Origin: a bacterium
GTDB lineage: Bacteria; Bacillota; Bacilli; Lactobacillales; Streptococcaceae
Assembly (NCBI GenBank): GCA_905221035.1
Contig: CAJNBP010000007.1
Span: forward strand, 41,323 to 105,322
Direction: 5' to 3'
DNA length: 64,000 nucleotides
Each line of letters begins with the position of its first letter. The stretch's first letter is position 1. Shown piece by piece: positions 43,334 to 52,740 of the stretch. Under the pieces are notes generated by a model. That model was not told the origin of the DNA and did no database searches. It was given only the letters and a program-made list of their open reading frames with translations. A program made the position numbers and the translations under genes.

Positions 43334-46300
43334 TTATTTATAAATAGATTCTCTGAAATCATCTGTGCTACGTAGGTAGGCATTATAGATTTTCTGTTTC
43401 AGTAAGTGAACCCAACTTGACGGAACATTTTCTGTTGCACGTTTAAGGTTTTTCACATCGTGCGCTACTGCCGCATCAATTAAAGCTTGCATTTCTTGTG
43501 CTGATGAAATGGTTACTTCTTTTGTGCTGTTCGGCTTATCGAGTTCATATTGAATAGTGATTGGCTTCAAGTTTGCCTGTTTATTGATACGTTGGTTAAA
43601 CATATCTTTTTTGAATTCTACCCAGTTTGGATAGTGATTATCAAATACTTTTTTCAATACTAAATCATCTGTGACTAGAGCAACATCTCGTTTGTACCAG
43701 CTTGAGTATGTTTTACTTCCTTCTGCCAACGCATCGGCTGCATACTGATTCGAAACATATGGTAGGAATCCTTTGTGGTAGCCTTTTTCAGCATATAATT
43801 CATACGCTGTTTTTCTGAACATGACATCCCCTGGCGCACCGTTTGGATTGCTTAGCCCTGCATAGATAGGTGAAAACATAGTGATAGTATAATAGCCATT
43901 TCTTCCATACTGACCTTCATCACGATAACCACGTCTATTGATGATGTCATTTTCGATTAATGAATCTAACGTTGTTAATCTTGCTACTTCTTCATCTGTT
44001 AATGGTCGAACCTTGTTTCCTGCGTGTGTGTCTTTGTTATATTTCGTGTCACGCACGTAGTAGTTTTCTATTTTTCTAAACCACTGTTTCTTAACAGCAT
44101 CAGTTTGACCTAATACCGCATTGGCTTCCATCGCATCAAGCGTGTATAGCACATCATACATTCCGTGTAAGTAGTGTTGAATTTCTTCTTCAGAAGTGAA
44201 TCTCGCTGTTGGATCGTATGTGTGTAGACGAGTTCTTGAGTCTTTATCTCCTTTGAAGATTGTGTTTAATACTATCGCATCTTTGTCTACACTGTCGGCT
44301 GATTGAAGTAATCCTAGTGCATATAGTTCTGCTCCCAGTCCTTCACGTCGTTCATTTCCTTCGAAGTAGACTCTTCCGTCTGAGTTATGCACCATCTCAT
44401 GACTGTAAACAGATGTTCCGTATTGGTCTAACAGTCTATCACTTACAAAGTAGGCCTCTACTCCTGTTGCATAAGCACCCGCACCTGGTCTTGTTGTATG
44501 GTATTTACCTGCTGGCCCGAAGAAGCTATAGACAGAGTCTATGTTTTTGTCATTCAATGTTGCCCAGTATTCTCTACCATTTGTATCTTTTACATAGAAT
44601 GCATCTGTTACCGGTACAGCACGATACAATCTTTCTTTAAATTCTGGTGCTAGGACTTTATACCAGATGTCATAATGATCTCTTTGCCATTTTGCAGATT
44701 GATCTACTTTTCCACGAACATATTGTTTCAAAGCATCTCCTGAGAGAATCGCTCCATCAGCTCCTCTGTCTCGATAACGTTCATAGCTACCAAAGGCTAA
44801 TGTTGATAGAGTAGATATTGCATACAGACTTTCTTCTTTCATCGTTAATAGTGGCAGCAACATACTCTTATATCCCCAACTTGGTGCTGATATTCTATCA
44901 TATACTCCTATTGAGTATTTCTTATCAGCCGTTGGTGATACTTGTTTTTCACGAACTTCTGCTATATCTGATGTCGCCTCTACTATGTAGGCTTTTGTAT
45001 TGTCTTTCAACCACTGATTATTGGTTTTGTTCGGTAAGAATAGTTTTCTATAGGCTTCTACGAAGTCAAAGACTGAATCTTCTCCCTTAAGTGGTGCAAG
45101 TGTGCTCGCATATAGCCCTGTCGTATTTGGTCCTCGTAGGTTTTCTAGTCCACTATTTCCTAATGCGATGATAGTGTCTAGCGTTGAAGCTTCATTATTT
45201 CCGTTAAAGTCAAATTTGTACACTGATAAATCTTTTGTATTCAGACTATCATAATTAATATTGTACCAACGATTCATGTAAGTAAGTCCCAGCATGAAGG
45301 CTTCTTTGTTATGTTTGATTTTCTCACTTACATATTCAACTACACCATCTCCCGTAGTGTTAATCGATTTATCCATCGCTAATACTTTTCTTAAGTGCTC
45401 TCCAATATTAGCTTTAACTTCCTCAAATTCTCTATCTAAGTATAAGTTATCTAATGCTGCATCGTCTGCCGCTCCTAGTACTTTCTTAGTCGCTTCTGAG
45501 CTGAATGTTACATTCTGCAATTCGCTTAGTACATTATTCGTTATCGCTGTATAATCTGAGACAAATGCTTCTGGTGTAAATATGTATCCTTTGTCTGCGA
45601 CATTGTATTCGACCACTTTACTGTTTGCGAAGTTTTCTTTGAATGTTACGTTTAAGTACTCTACCGTGTTATCTTTGTAGTGTAACATAACTCTATTGAT
45701 CGAATTTTTCTTATTATTAATGTCCGTTACTACTTCGTTCCCGTTCATCGGTACTACGTCTAGCAGTTCTGTCGTATAAAGTTTGTCCGTTGTCGCTACT
45801 TTATTACCATAGTGAACAATTAATTCCTTGTTATAAAATGGCATTAGTTTTTCGATATTGTTATAGGCTACTTTTCTTTCTGCTTGTGCTTGACTTAATG
45901 TTGTATAGTCAATTTCTTTTGAGTTTGCTTTTAAGTCTCGTCCAGTATCATCAAGAGTTACTGTGATTCCATAAGAAGCAATCTTAGCATCCGCTTCTTC
46001 TTTACTTACTTTTCGAACGAAGTTATCTTGTTTTTTGTTTTCAACAGAGGTAATAGCATTCTTCACATCTGCTCCACCAAATTGGTCTCCTGTAGTGGCA
46101 TATCCATCACCAACAATCATATTGCTGACTACATTGTCCACACGACCTCTTGGATAGGTAGATCCAACTATACCTCCAACTCTTGGATATCCTTGACCGT
46201 TTAGGATTTTACCTGTTGTTACAGAACGTGTCACTAAGGCTCCACTTTCCAGTTTACCAACGATTCCTCCGGCTGTCTGGTTATTGTTGCGTGCTGCTGT

Positions 46301-49300
46301 AGAGATGATAGCATCTACTTTCGCTCGGTCAACTTTAGAATTTCCTCCGGTTAATTTACCAACGATTCCTCCAGCGTAATTTGCATTATTATCTGCGTGG
46401 TTGGCGACTAGTTTTCCGCTGAATGAACTGTTTTCAATTCTTGTATTTGTTGCATCTACTACTAATCCTGCTACAGATTTGCTTCCTGAGATTTTCCCTT
46501 CTACAGCTACATTGCTGATAGTTGCATTGTTTGCTGTTTTTGCTACTGCTGCAGCATTTTCTTTGCTATCCACTTGTGTATTTTTTAGATCTAAATCTTT
46601 TACAGTTGCATTTTTTAACGTGTCGAATAGTGGTTTTTTCAGGTCGTATATAGCATATGCTTTACTTCCTTCTGCTCCTACTAACGTTCCTGTAAATTCT
46701 CCTGTTATGTGACTTGTTTGATTTTCTGGTAGTCCTACTTCATCAGCTGACATATCTGCAGCTAATTTATATACACCTGCTAAGTTGCTTTTTATTGCTG
46801 TTACAAGTTGTTTAAAGGATGTGTAAACTCCTGGTTGCTCTGCTTTAGATTTTGCTACATTAAATGTATAGTCATCTTTGTAACCTTCTGTACCTTCTTC
46901 TACAAGTTGATCAACAGCTGCCGTCACTTTATAAGTTCCATCCGCATTTTCTGTAATAGATTTTACAGGTAGGTACATTTCTTTGAAGCGATCTGATTTC
47001 ACTTTTACAAAGTATTTAGCCGTATCAGTCGGCGCTTCACTTAGACTTAAATATCTACGATAACGATCATTTTCTTTACCGTATAATTCTACTGAATCAA
47101 TATCTTTAATCTCTATTTTCTTATACTCTAATTGGAAATCTCGAGTTGATGTTTCAGTATTTTCTTCATTATTTTCACCCAAATTATAAGTTAGGTGTGT
47201 TTTAACTGTATACGGTGTGTAGTAATCTAAACCTGATATTACTTGCTCTTTGGCAGGATTTTCTATATCAACCTCTTTAACTAGCTTGTCTCCTTGGAAA
47301 ACTTGCGCTTTTGCAGAGACATATGCTGATGTAGTGTCTGTTAAGTTATAACTTAAAGTTATCGATTTTTTGTTTTCAGCTTTTGTTAAGTTGGCAATCT
47401 CTACTGTAGGTTTAACTTTTACAAGTGTTCCTACTTTGACAATTTTGCTCACCGGAGCTACTTCAGTTCGTGACAACTCTTTCGTTTCTACGACATTACC
47501 ATTTACGATGTAGTCTTCATATTGAATAGTAAGTGTTCCAGCTTGACCTTGTCGTTCAGTTTCACGACGATTTTTCAGAAGTGTTGGATCTTGAATTTCT
47601 TCTGTCTCAAATGGGATACTTTGTGTTTCTGTTCTATTTCTAGTGATCACTTCTAAAGCAGGGAGTTCTTCTCGGACTGCTGCTTCGCCCTCGTGACCTG
47701 GTTCTTGTGTTCCTTTCGTTTCTAGTGGTTGAGTATATTCTGGTAGCTCTTCTCGGACTGCTGCTTCGCCCTCATGACCTGGCTCTTGCGTGCCTTTTGT
47801 TTCTAGTGGTTTAGTGTACTCTGGTAAATCTTCTCGGACTGTCGCTTCTCCCTCGTGCCCTGGCTCTTGCGTGCCTTTCGTTTCGAGTGGTTTAGTATAT
47901 TCTGGGGATTCTTCGCGGACTGCGGCTTCACCTTCATGGCCCGGTTCTTGCGTACCTTTCGTTGCCACTGAATCAGTGTACTCTGGCAACTCCGGTTGCA
48001 CTGCCGCTTCACCCTCATGACCCGGTTCTTGCGTACCTTTCGTTGTCACTGAATCAGTGTACTCTGGCAACTCCGGTTGCACTGCCGCTTCACCTTCATG
48101 TCCTGGCTCTTGTGTGCCTTTCGTTGCTAACGGTTCTGTGTACTCTGGTAAATCTTCACGGACCGCAGATTCACCCTCGTGACCCGGTTCTCGCGTACCT
48201 TTCGTTGCTAACGGTTCTGTGTACTCTGGTAAGGCTTCACGGACCGCAGCTTCGCCCTCGTGACCCGGTTCCTGCGTGCCTTTCGCTTCTGACGAATTAG
48301 TATAAACTGGATTTTCCTCGCGAACTGCCGCTTCACCCTCATGACCCGGTTCTTGCGTGCCTTTGGTTTCGAGTGGTTGAGTATATTCTGGGGAGTCTTC
48401 GCGGACTGCAGCTTCACCCTCGTGACCCGGTTCTTGCGTACCTTTCGTTGCTAACGGTTCTGTGTACTCTGGTAAGGCTTCACGGACCGCAGCTTCGCCC
48501 TCGTGACCCGGTTCCTGCGTGCCTTTCGCTTCTGACGAATTAGTATAAACTGGATTTTCCTCGCGAACTGCCGCTTCACCTTCATGACCTGACTCTTGCG
48601 TGCCCTTTGTTTCTAATGGTTTAGTGTAGGCTGGGGATTCTTCGCGGACTGCGGCTTCGCCCTCATGACCCGGTTCTTGCGTGCCTTTGGTTTCCAATGG
48701 AAGTTTATAGTCTGGTCGATCATTTGTCGTCGCCAATACTTCCTCTTCCGCACTCTGCACCGTTGTAGCAGACACAGGATTTCCTTGTTCTGGCAATGTT
48801 GGTCGAACTACAGATTCTCCTTTGTGAGCCGGATTCTGCTCACCTTGACTTGCGAGTGAATCATTAGAAGATAGATTTTCTGCTGTTATCGAAGATTTTT
48901 CTGAAAGTCCATCATCCCCAGATGCTTCACCTTGTAAACTAACCTTCCCCTGTCCTTGGTTCCATTCTAAATCAGCTGAATGAACTACATCTGATGTTTT
49001 TGTAGAGTCTGGTTGACTATCTCTTCGAGCAGAGTATTGCCCATCAACTGTCCTTGAAATCCCTGCGTTATCCTGTTTCTTAGTCTTGATATAACCAATG
49101 TATTGATAACCTTCGATTTTCAGTGGCTCTGGCAAATGTTCCCCGACTCCGATAGAAAGCTGACTATTATAGGCAGATAAAATTTGGCTGGTCAACCCAA
49201 AAGCACTGGCCGGCAACAATTGAACTCCCATGCTAGTTAACAGCAGAAAATGAACAAGTCGTTTCTTCCCATTTTCCCTTTTAGAAACCAATAAAACTAA

Positions 49301-49636
49301 CAAGCTCAAGCCTGCAGTAAAAAGGAAAGTACCAACAGTTGGGTTAAAACCTGTATTCGGTAAAAACTGTTGAGGTCTATAAACCAAGTAATAAGTATCA
49401 TCTGATTCTTCAGCCAGTTGTGGAAGGGCCTCTACCAGCAAGGATTTTTCCTCATCTGTCAATTCACCCTCGGTCATATACTTGTAATGAATAGGACTTT
49501 CCATATGATCGGCTGATACCGATTGAATCCCTTGACTCATCAAAAAGAAACTAGCTACAGTAACTGATACCAATCCCACTGACAACTTTCTCATCGAGAA
49601 ACTCTGGCGTTTCTCACCAATACTTTTTCGACCCAT
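43334..49636 (-). CDS. zmpC: ZmpC-like zinc metalloprotease (peptidase family M26)
   Basis: A 2100-residue surface protease of the IgA1 protease/Zmp family. In order: a signal with SFSMRKLSVGLVSVTVASFF, an N-terminal sorting motif LPNTG (residue 92) followed by two hydrophobic segments, about 13 repeats of 27 residues, a G5-like domain (TQSIPFETEEIQDPTLLKNR), GLUG-like beta-helix repeats (GGIVGKL) and a C-terminal M26 domain. Zinc ligands are HEMVH at residues 1746-1750 and a Glu 20 residues later (REGLGAEL). The ATG at 49636 has GAGG upstream. I name it zmpC by location near trkH and strH; IgA1 protease or ZmpB are alternatives. Confidence 0.85.
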   Translation of the reverse strand: MGRKSIGEKRQSFSMRKLSVGLVSVTVASFFLMSQGIQSVSADHMESPIHYKYMTEGELTDEEKSLLVEALPQLAEESDDTYYLVYRPQQFLPNTGFNPTVGTFLFTAGLSLLVLLVSKRENGKKRLVHFLLLTSMGVQLLPASAFGLTSQILSAYNSQLSIGVGEHLPEPLKIEGYQYIGYIKTKKQDNAGISRTVDGQYSARRDSQPDSTKTSDVVHSADLEWNQGQGKVSLQGEASGDDGLSEKSSITAENLSSNDSLASQGEQNPAHKGESVVRPTLPEQGNPVSATTVQSAEEEVLATTNDRPDYKLPLETKGTQEPGHEGEAAVREESPAYTKPLETKGTQESGHEGEAAVREENPVYTNSSEAKGTQEPGHEGEAAVREALPEYTEPLATKGTQEPGHEGEAAVREDSPEYTQPLETKGTQEPGHEGEAAVREENPVYTNSSEAKGTQEPGHEGEAAVREALPEYTEPLATKGTREPGHEGESAVREDLPEYTEPLATKGTQEPGHEGEAAVQPELPEYTDSVTTKGTQEPGHEGEAAVQPELPEYTDSVATKGTQEPGHEGEAAVREESPEYTKPLETKGTQEPGHEGEATVREDLPEYTKPLETKGTQEPGHEGEAAVREELPEYTQPLETKGTQEPGHEGEAAVREELPALEVITRNRTETQSIPFETEEIQDPTLLKNRRETERQGQAGTLTIQYEDYIVNGNVVETKELSRTEVAPVSKIVKVGTLVKVKPTVEIANLTKAENKKSITLSYNLTDTTSAYVSAKAQVFQGDKLVKEVDIENPAKEQVISGLDYYTPYTVKTHLTYNLGENNEENTETSTRDFQLEYKKIEIKDIDSVELYGKENDRYRRYLSLSEAPTDTAKYFVKVKSDRFKEMYLPVKSITENADGTYKVTAAVDQLVEEGTEGYKDDYTFNVAKSKAEQPGVYTSFKQLVTAIKSNLAGVYKLAADMSADEVGLPENQTSHITGEFTGTLVGAEGSKAYAIYDLKKPLFDTLKNATVKDLDLKNTQVDSKENAAAVAKTANNATISNVAVEGKISGSKSVAGLVVDATNTRIENSSFSGKLVANHADNNANYAGGIVGKLTGGNSKVDRAKVDAIISTAARNNNQTAGGIVGKLESGALVTRSVTTGKILNGQGYPRVGGIVGSTYPRGRVDNVVSNMIVGDGYATTGDQFGGADVKNAITSVENKKQDNFVRKVSKEEADAKIASYGITVTLDDTGRDLKANSKEIDYTTLSQAQAERKVAYNNIEKLMPFYNKELIVHYGNKVATTDKLYTTELLDVVPMNGNEVVTDINNKKNSINRVMLHYKDNTVEYLNVTFKENFANSKVVEYNVADKGYIFTPEAFVSDYTAITNNVLSELQNVTFSSEATKKVLGAADDAALDNLYLDREFEEVKANIGEHLRKVLAMDKSINTTGDGVVEYVSEKIKHNKEAFMLGLTYMNRWYNINYDSLNTKDLSVYKFDFNGNNEASTLDTIIALGNSGLENLRGPNTTGLYASTLAPLKGEDSVFDFVEAYRKLFLPNKTNNQWLKDNTKAYIVEATSDIAEVREKQVSPTADKKYSIGVYDRISAPSWGYKSMLLPLLTMKEESLYAISTLSTLAFGSYERYRDRGADGAILSGDALKQYVRGKVDQSAKWQRDHYDIWYKVLAPEFKERLYRAVPVTDAFYVKDTNGREYWATLNDKNIDSVYSFFGPAGKYHTTRPGAGAYATGVEAYFVSDRLLDQYGTSVYSHEMVHNSDGRVYFEGNERREGLGAELYALGLLQSADSVDKDAIVLNTIFKGDKDSRTRLHTYDPTARFTSEEEIQHYLHGMYDVLYTLDAMEANAVLGQTDAVKKQWFRKIENYYVRDTKYNKDTHAGNKVRPLTDEEVARLTTLDSLIENDIINRRGYRDEGQYGRNGYYTITMFSPIYAGLSNPNGAPGDVMFRKTAYELYAEKGYHKGFLPYVSNQYAADALAEGSKTYSSWYKRDVALVTDDLVLKKVFDNHYPNWVEFKKDMFNQRINKQANLKPITIQYELDKPNSTKEVTISSAQEMQALIDAAVAHDVKNLKRATENVPSSWVHLLKQKIYNAYLRSTDDFRESIYK
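47660..48685 (-). repeat. Tandem 81 bp repeats inside the ZmpC-like gene
   Basis: About 13 units of 27 residues, consensus KGTQEPGHEGEAAVREE followed by xPEYTxPLET. A 243 bp block of three units (with REENPVYTNSSEAKGT) occurs twice, 243 bp apart, showing recent duplication of a multi-unit block. Confidence 0.9.
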
Positions 49637-49702
49637 ATTAACCTCATCTTTATTTTCTATACTCTTTATGTCAATCAACTATTTTACGCATAAAAGTATA
49701 AA

Positions 49703-49744
49703 TTCTCAGAGAATAACTTGACTATATCAATATTTCTCTGAGAA
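49703..49744. promoter_or_regulatory. Paired palindromes upstream of the ZmpC-like gene
   Basis: TTCTCAGAGAA (49703-49713) and TTCTCTGAGAA (49734-49744) are each palindromic around one base, and each is the exact inverse of the other. Their centres are 31 bp apart, about three helical turns. A TATACT-like -10 for the minus strand lies just gene-proximal to the first (about 49694-49699). Probable operator pair for an unknown regulator. The rest of 49745-50012 is AT-rich with nothing supported. Confidence 0.6.
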
Positions 49745-50012
49745 CTTTCTAATAATTACTTATCATTATACAATAAATTGATAAAAATTTCTATGAAAAT
49801 ATACTTAAAAATATTCTGCATACTATAAAAATACAGTAAATTATAACGATAAAAAAACAGAGATAAGATCTCATCAAGTAAGTGTGGACTTCAGATTAAT
49901 TACAGCATTTTTTAAATTAGATTACCGATTATGCTTTTAATATGCTATAAAATATTAGTTCGTAATAGAAAAGTCTGAAATTGAGGCGACAAAGAATCCA
50001 ATCTTTATAAAT

Positions 50013-50042
50013 CAAAAGAGGCCAATGTTCACCATCAACCTC
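50013..50042 (-). terminator. Terminator after the CAP/choline-binding protein gene
   Basis: On the minus strand GAGGTTGATG and CATTGGCCTC form a 10 bp stem with three G-T pairs and loop GTGAA, followed by TTTT. Confidence 0.75.
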
Positions 50043-50108
50043 TTTCTTATCGTTCATTCTTTTTGCTAAGTAAGATGAATGCTTTACCTATGTCCTGACA
50101 TTTTCAGC

Positions 50109-51296
50109 CTAGTTTACCCATTCACCATTACCATTTACACGGTAACCATCTGGTGTTGTTGTGCTCACAGCCAAAGCTCCTGAACCGTAGGCATAGTACC
50201 AGTGTGGTCCGACTTTAAACCAACCTGTCTTCATGATACCTGCTTCGTCAAGGTAATACCAAGTGCCATTTTCCTTGTACCAGCCTGTCTTCATAGCTCC
50301 TGAGCCATCGAAGTAGAACCATCTGCTACCATCTGTTCCCCAGCCTGTAAACATAGCACCTGAATTGCTCAAGTAATACCAGCTACCAGAAACTTTTACA
50401 AATCCAGTCTGCATGATACCTAAGTCATTCAAATAGTACCATTTACCATCTGTTTTCACCCAGCCTGTCTTCACATCACCAGACTCATAAAAATACCATT
50501 TACCATTAGATTGCACCCAACCAGACTGATCAGACGTAGACGCTCTAAAATCTTTCAGTGGTTTTTCTTCAACCATAGCTTTAGTTTTAACTGTTGAAAG
50601 GTTTGAGGCAGTCACTTCTGTATACTGAACAGCAGAACCATATCCACCAGCCAATTCCTCTGAAGAAGCATCATCACCTAGAGCTTGAGCAATTGTAATA
50701 GCTTTGTATTGATTGTTGGGATTTTTAAAAGCTGCCATCCCCATGTGTGTAAATTTAGGGTTAATTAGAGACTCATAGTGACCAGATTTCCCGTTGTCTG
50801 AACCACTATTTTTTTTCTTCACATAATCTGCTTTTTCAGAACGCCATTGTTCAATAGCTTTTAGAAAACCGTCATGATTCCATGCCAAATTTTCTCCCAT
50901 TATACTATTAGAAGTTGGAAAGGCACTCCAAAGATCTTTGCTAGAAAGACGATCATGCTTCATAGTCACAGATGCTTCTGTAGCTCTGACAAAAGCTACC
51001 TTTTCTAGGTCAGTTGACCATTTGATAGGGACATACTTATCTACCAAACCTTCGTCCGCTGCTTCTTTACGAATAGCATTAATGGCATCCAAAATAGATT
51101 GTTGATGAGGAGCCACAAATTCTCCTTTGATCCCAACCAAAACATTGCCACTAGAAGGTTTTAGCACCTCTGAGGTCAATACATTACCATCGGTAGATTG
51201 CGTTGCTACCAATCTATCATTGGCAAAAACATCATTTGTCAAAACTGCTCCAGCCAAGGTCAAAGCCAAGGCACTAGCAAATACAATTTTCTTCAT
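50109..51296 (-). CDS. CAP/SCP-domain choline-binding protein
   Basis: A 395-residue secreted protein. Signal peptide MKKIVFASALALTLAGAVLT ends near FAN. A CAP (SCP/PR-1) domain covers residues about 58-215, with IMGENLAWNHDGFLKAIEQW and HYESLINPKFTHMGMAAFKN, where the His and Glu of the CAP cavity lie. About six choline-binding repeats (GWVKTDGKWYYL-type) from residue 255 to the end attach it to phosphocholine on teichoic acid. Pneumococci have a choline-binding protein at this locus (CbpI), but I cannot equate them. Confidence 0.88.
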   Translation of the reverse strand: MKKIVFASALALTLAGAVLTNDVFANDRLVATQSTDGNVLTSEVLKPSSGNVLVGIKGEFVAPHQQSILDAINAIRKEAADEGLVDKYVPIKWSTDLEKVAFVRATEASVTMKHDRLSSKDLWSAFPTSNSIMGENLAWNHDGFLKAIEQWRSEKADYVKKKNSGSDNGKSGHYESLINPKFTHMGMAAFKNPNNQYKAITIAQALGDDASSEELAGGYGSAVQYTEVTASNLSTVKTKAMVEEKPLKDFRASTSDQSGWVQSNGKWYFYESGDVKTGWVKTDGKWYYLNDLGIMQTGFVKVSGSWYYLSNSGAMFTGWGTDGSRWFYFDGSGAMKTGWYKENGTWYYLDEAGIMKTGWFKVGPHWYYAYGSGALAVSTTTPDGYRVNGNGEWVN

Positions 51297-51439
51297 TGTT
51301 TACTCCTTATATCTTTTGAATCGTATCTTGATAAATACTTCTCAACACCTAATTATATCATATTTTCCTATTCTTTGCCTGTTTCTACTAATGTTATCAG
51401 GCAAATGTTATTAACCGTAAAAAGTAGAAACGCCATTCT

Positions 51440-52477
51440 TTATTTTACAACAAGCTCGTAGCGAGTTTTGCTAGTGAAAGTTTGACCTTCTTTAAGAATG
51501 ACTTGGTCTTTGAGGTCACTGTGGATGGCATCTGGTAAAGCTTGCGCTTCAAGGGCAATTCCATTGTGCTGTACCATTGGTTGACCTCCTACGATGACAC
51601 TCTCATCCACAAAGTTTGCTGTGTAGACTACAAAACATGGAGCCTCTGTCTTGAAAAGCAGGAAGCGACCTGAGTTTTGGTCATAAAGGAAACCAGCATT
51701 ATCATGACCTGCAGGAAGAGCAAATGGGTGATCCAAACCGGATACCAGCTGGATTTGCTCATCTTCCTCTGCAAAGATATCCTTCAACAAAGCTCCATTA
51801 TAGATGTGTTTGACCACATCACGATTGACATCTGGAGTTTTGGCAGGAACACCATCGGGAGCGATTGGGTAAATGCCCTCTGTGTTTAGTTGGAAGACAT
51901 GGCGGTCAATTGTCTGCGTGAAATCACCAGACAAGTTGAAATAGCTGTGGTTGGTTGGATTGACCAGCGTATCCTGATCTGTCGTCACCTTGTAGCTGAT
52001 TTCGTAGGCACCAGTTTCTTCCAAGTGGTAGCTAATCCAAATCTTGAGATTGCCAGGGAACCCTCCTGTTCCATCTGTACGCTCTGTGTAAAGGGTTAAG
52101 CCATGATCACTCACTTCTACAACTTCAAACAAACTAGAGTCCCAACCTGTTGAACCACTGTGATTACAGTTGCTAGCATTGTTGACTTCAAGATCATAGG
52201 TCTGGCCATTGAGCTCAAAGGTCGCACCTGCAATACGGCCGGCCACAGGACCTACGCTCGCTCCATGCTTGGGACTATTGCCTACATAGCTATCAAAGTC
52301 ATCAAATCCCAAAATAACGTTGGCAAAATTTCCAGCCTTGTCAGGCGTGACATAACGCAAGATAGTCGCACCATAAGTCATGACTTCAAGCTGGTAGCCA
52401 CCGTCCGTCTCAAAACGATAGGCCAAGACATCCTTGCCCTCAACATTTCCAAATACACGCTCTGTGTATGCTTTCAT
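51440..52477 (-). CDS. galM: Aldose 1-epimerase (galactose mutarotase)
   Basis: A 345-residue GalM that interconverts alpha and beta anomers of galactose. It has NHSYFNLSG with a catalytic His, and a C-terminal Glu in GIALEAQALPDA. As the distal gene of the bgaC-PTS-agaS run it would process galactose released by BgaC. A BOX element separates it from agaS. Confidence 0.93.
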   Translation of the reverse strand: MKAYTERVFGNVEGKDVLAYRFETDGGYQLEVMTYGATILRYVTPDKAGNFANVILGFDDFDSYVGNSPKHGASVGPVAGRIAGATFELNGQTYDLEVNNASNCNHSGSTGWDSSLFEVVEVSDHGLTLYTERTDGTGGFPGNLKIWISYHLEETGAYEISYKVTTDQDTLVNPTNHSYFNLSGDFTQTIDRHVFQLNTEGIYPIAPDGVPAKTPDVNRDVVKHIYNGALLKDIFAEEDEQIQLVSGLDHPFALPAGHDNAGFLYDQNSGRFLLFKTEAPCFVVYTANFVDESVIVGGQPMVQHNGIALEAQALPDAIHSDLKDQVILKEGQTFTSKTRYELVVK

Positions 52478-52590
52478 TCTCTTCTCCTTTTACTATTTCT
52501 CTCAAACAAACCATAGAAAGCCTACTGACAATCTATGGTTTATCTGATAATTTACAAATCCTCTTGTCAAGAATTTATAAACACTGTCTT

Positions 52591-52740
52591 ATACTCAATG
52601 AAAATCAAAGAGCAAACTAGGAAGCTAGCCGCAGGCTGCTCAAAGCACTGCTTTGAGGTTGCAGATAGAACTGACGAAGTTAGTAACATCTATACGGCAA
52701 GGCGATACTAGCATGGTTTAAAGAGATTTTCGAAGAGTAT
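52591..52740. repeat. BOX element (boxA-boxB-boxC form)
   Basis: It begins ATACTCAATGAAAATCAAAG and ends TTTTCGAAGAGTAT. A boxC dyad (CAAAGCACTGCTTTG), a boxB-like ACTGACGAAGTTAGTA and the boxA TACGGCAAGGCGA are seen in order, 150 bp in all. Its last base is the first base of the agaS stop codon on the minus strand. Like the 16090 copy it sits exactly at the end of a minus-strand gene. Confidence 0.9.

Noticed and set aside
47660..48685. Dense regular repeats that could suggest a CRISPR array
   Set aside because: The 81 bp units are in frame within one open reading frame, encode similar peptides and have no unique spacers.
44260..48860. Several long plus-strand frames opposite the ZmpC-like gene
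   Set aside because: They are antisense shadows of a strongly supported reading frame, with Leu/Ser/His-rich compositions typical of such shadows and no ribosome binding sites.
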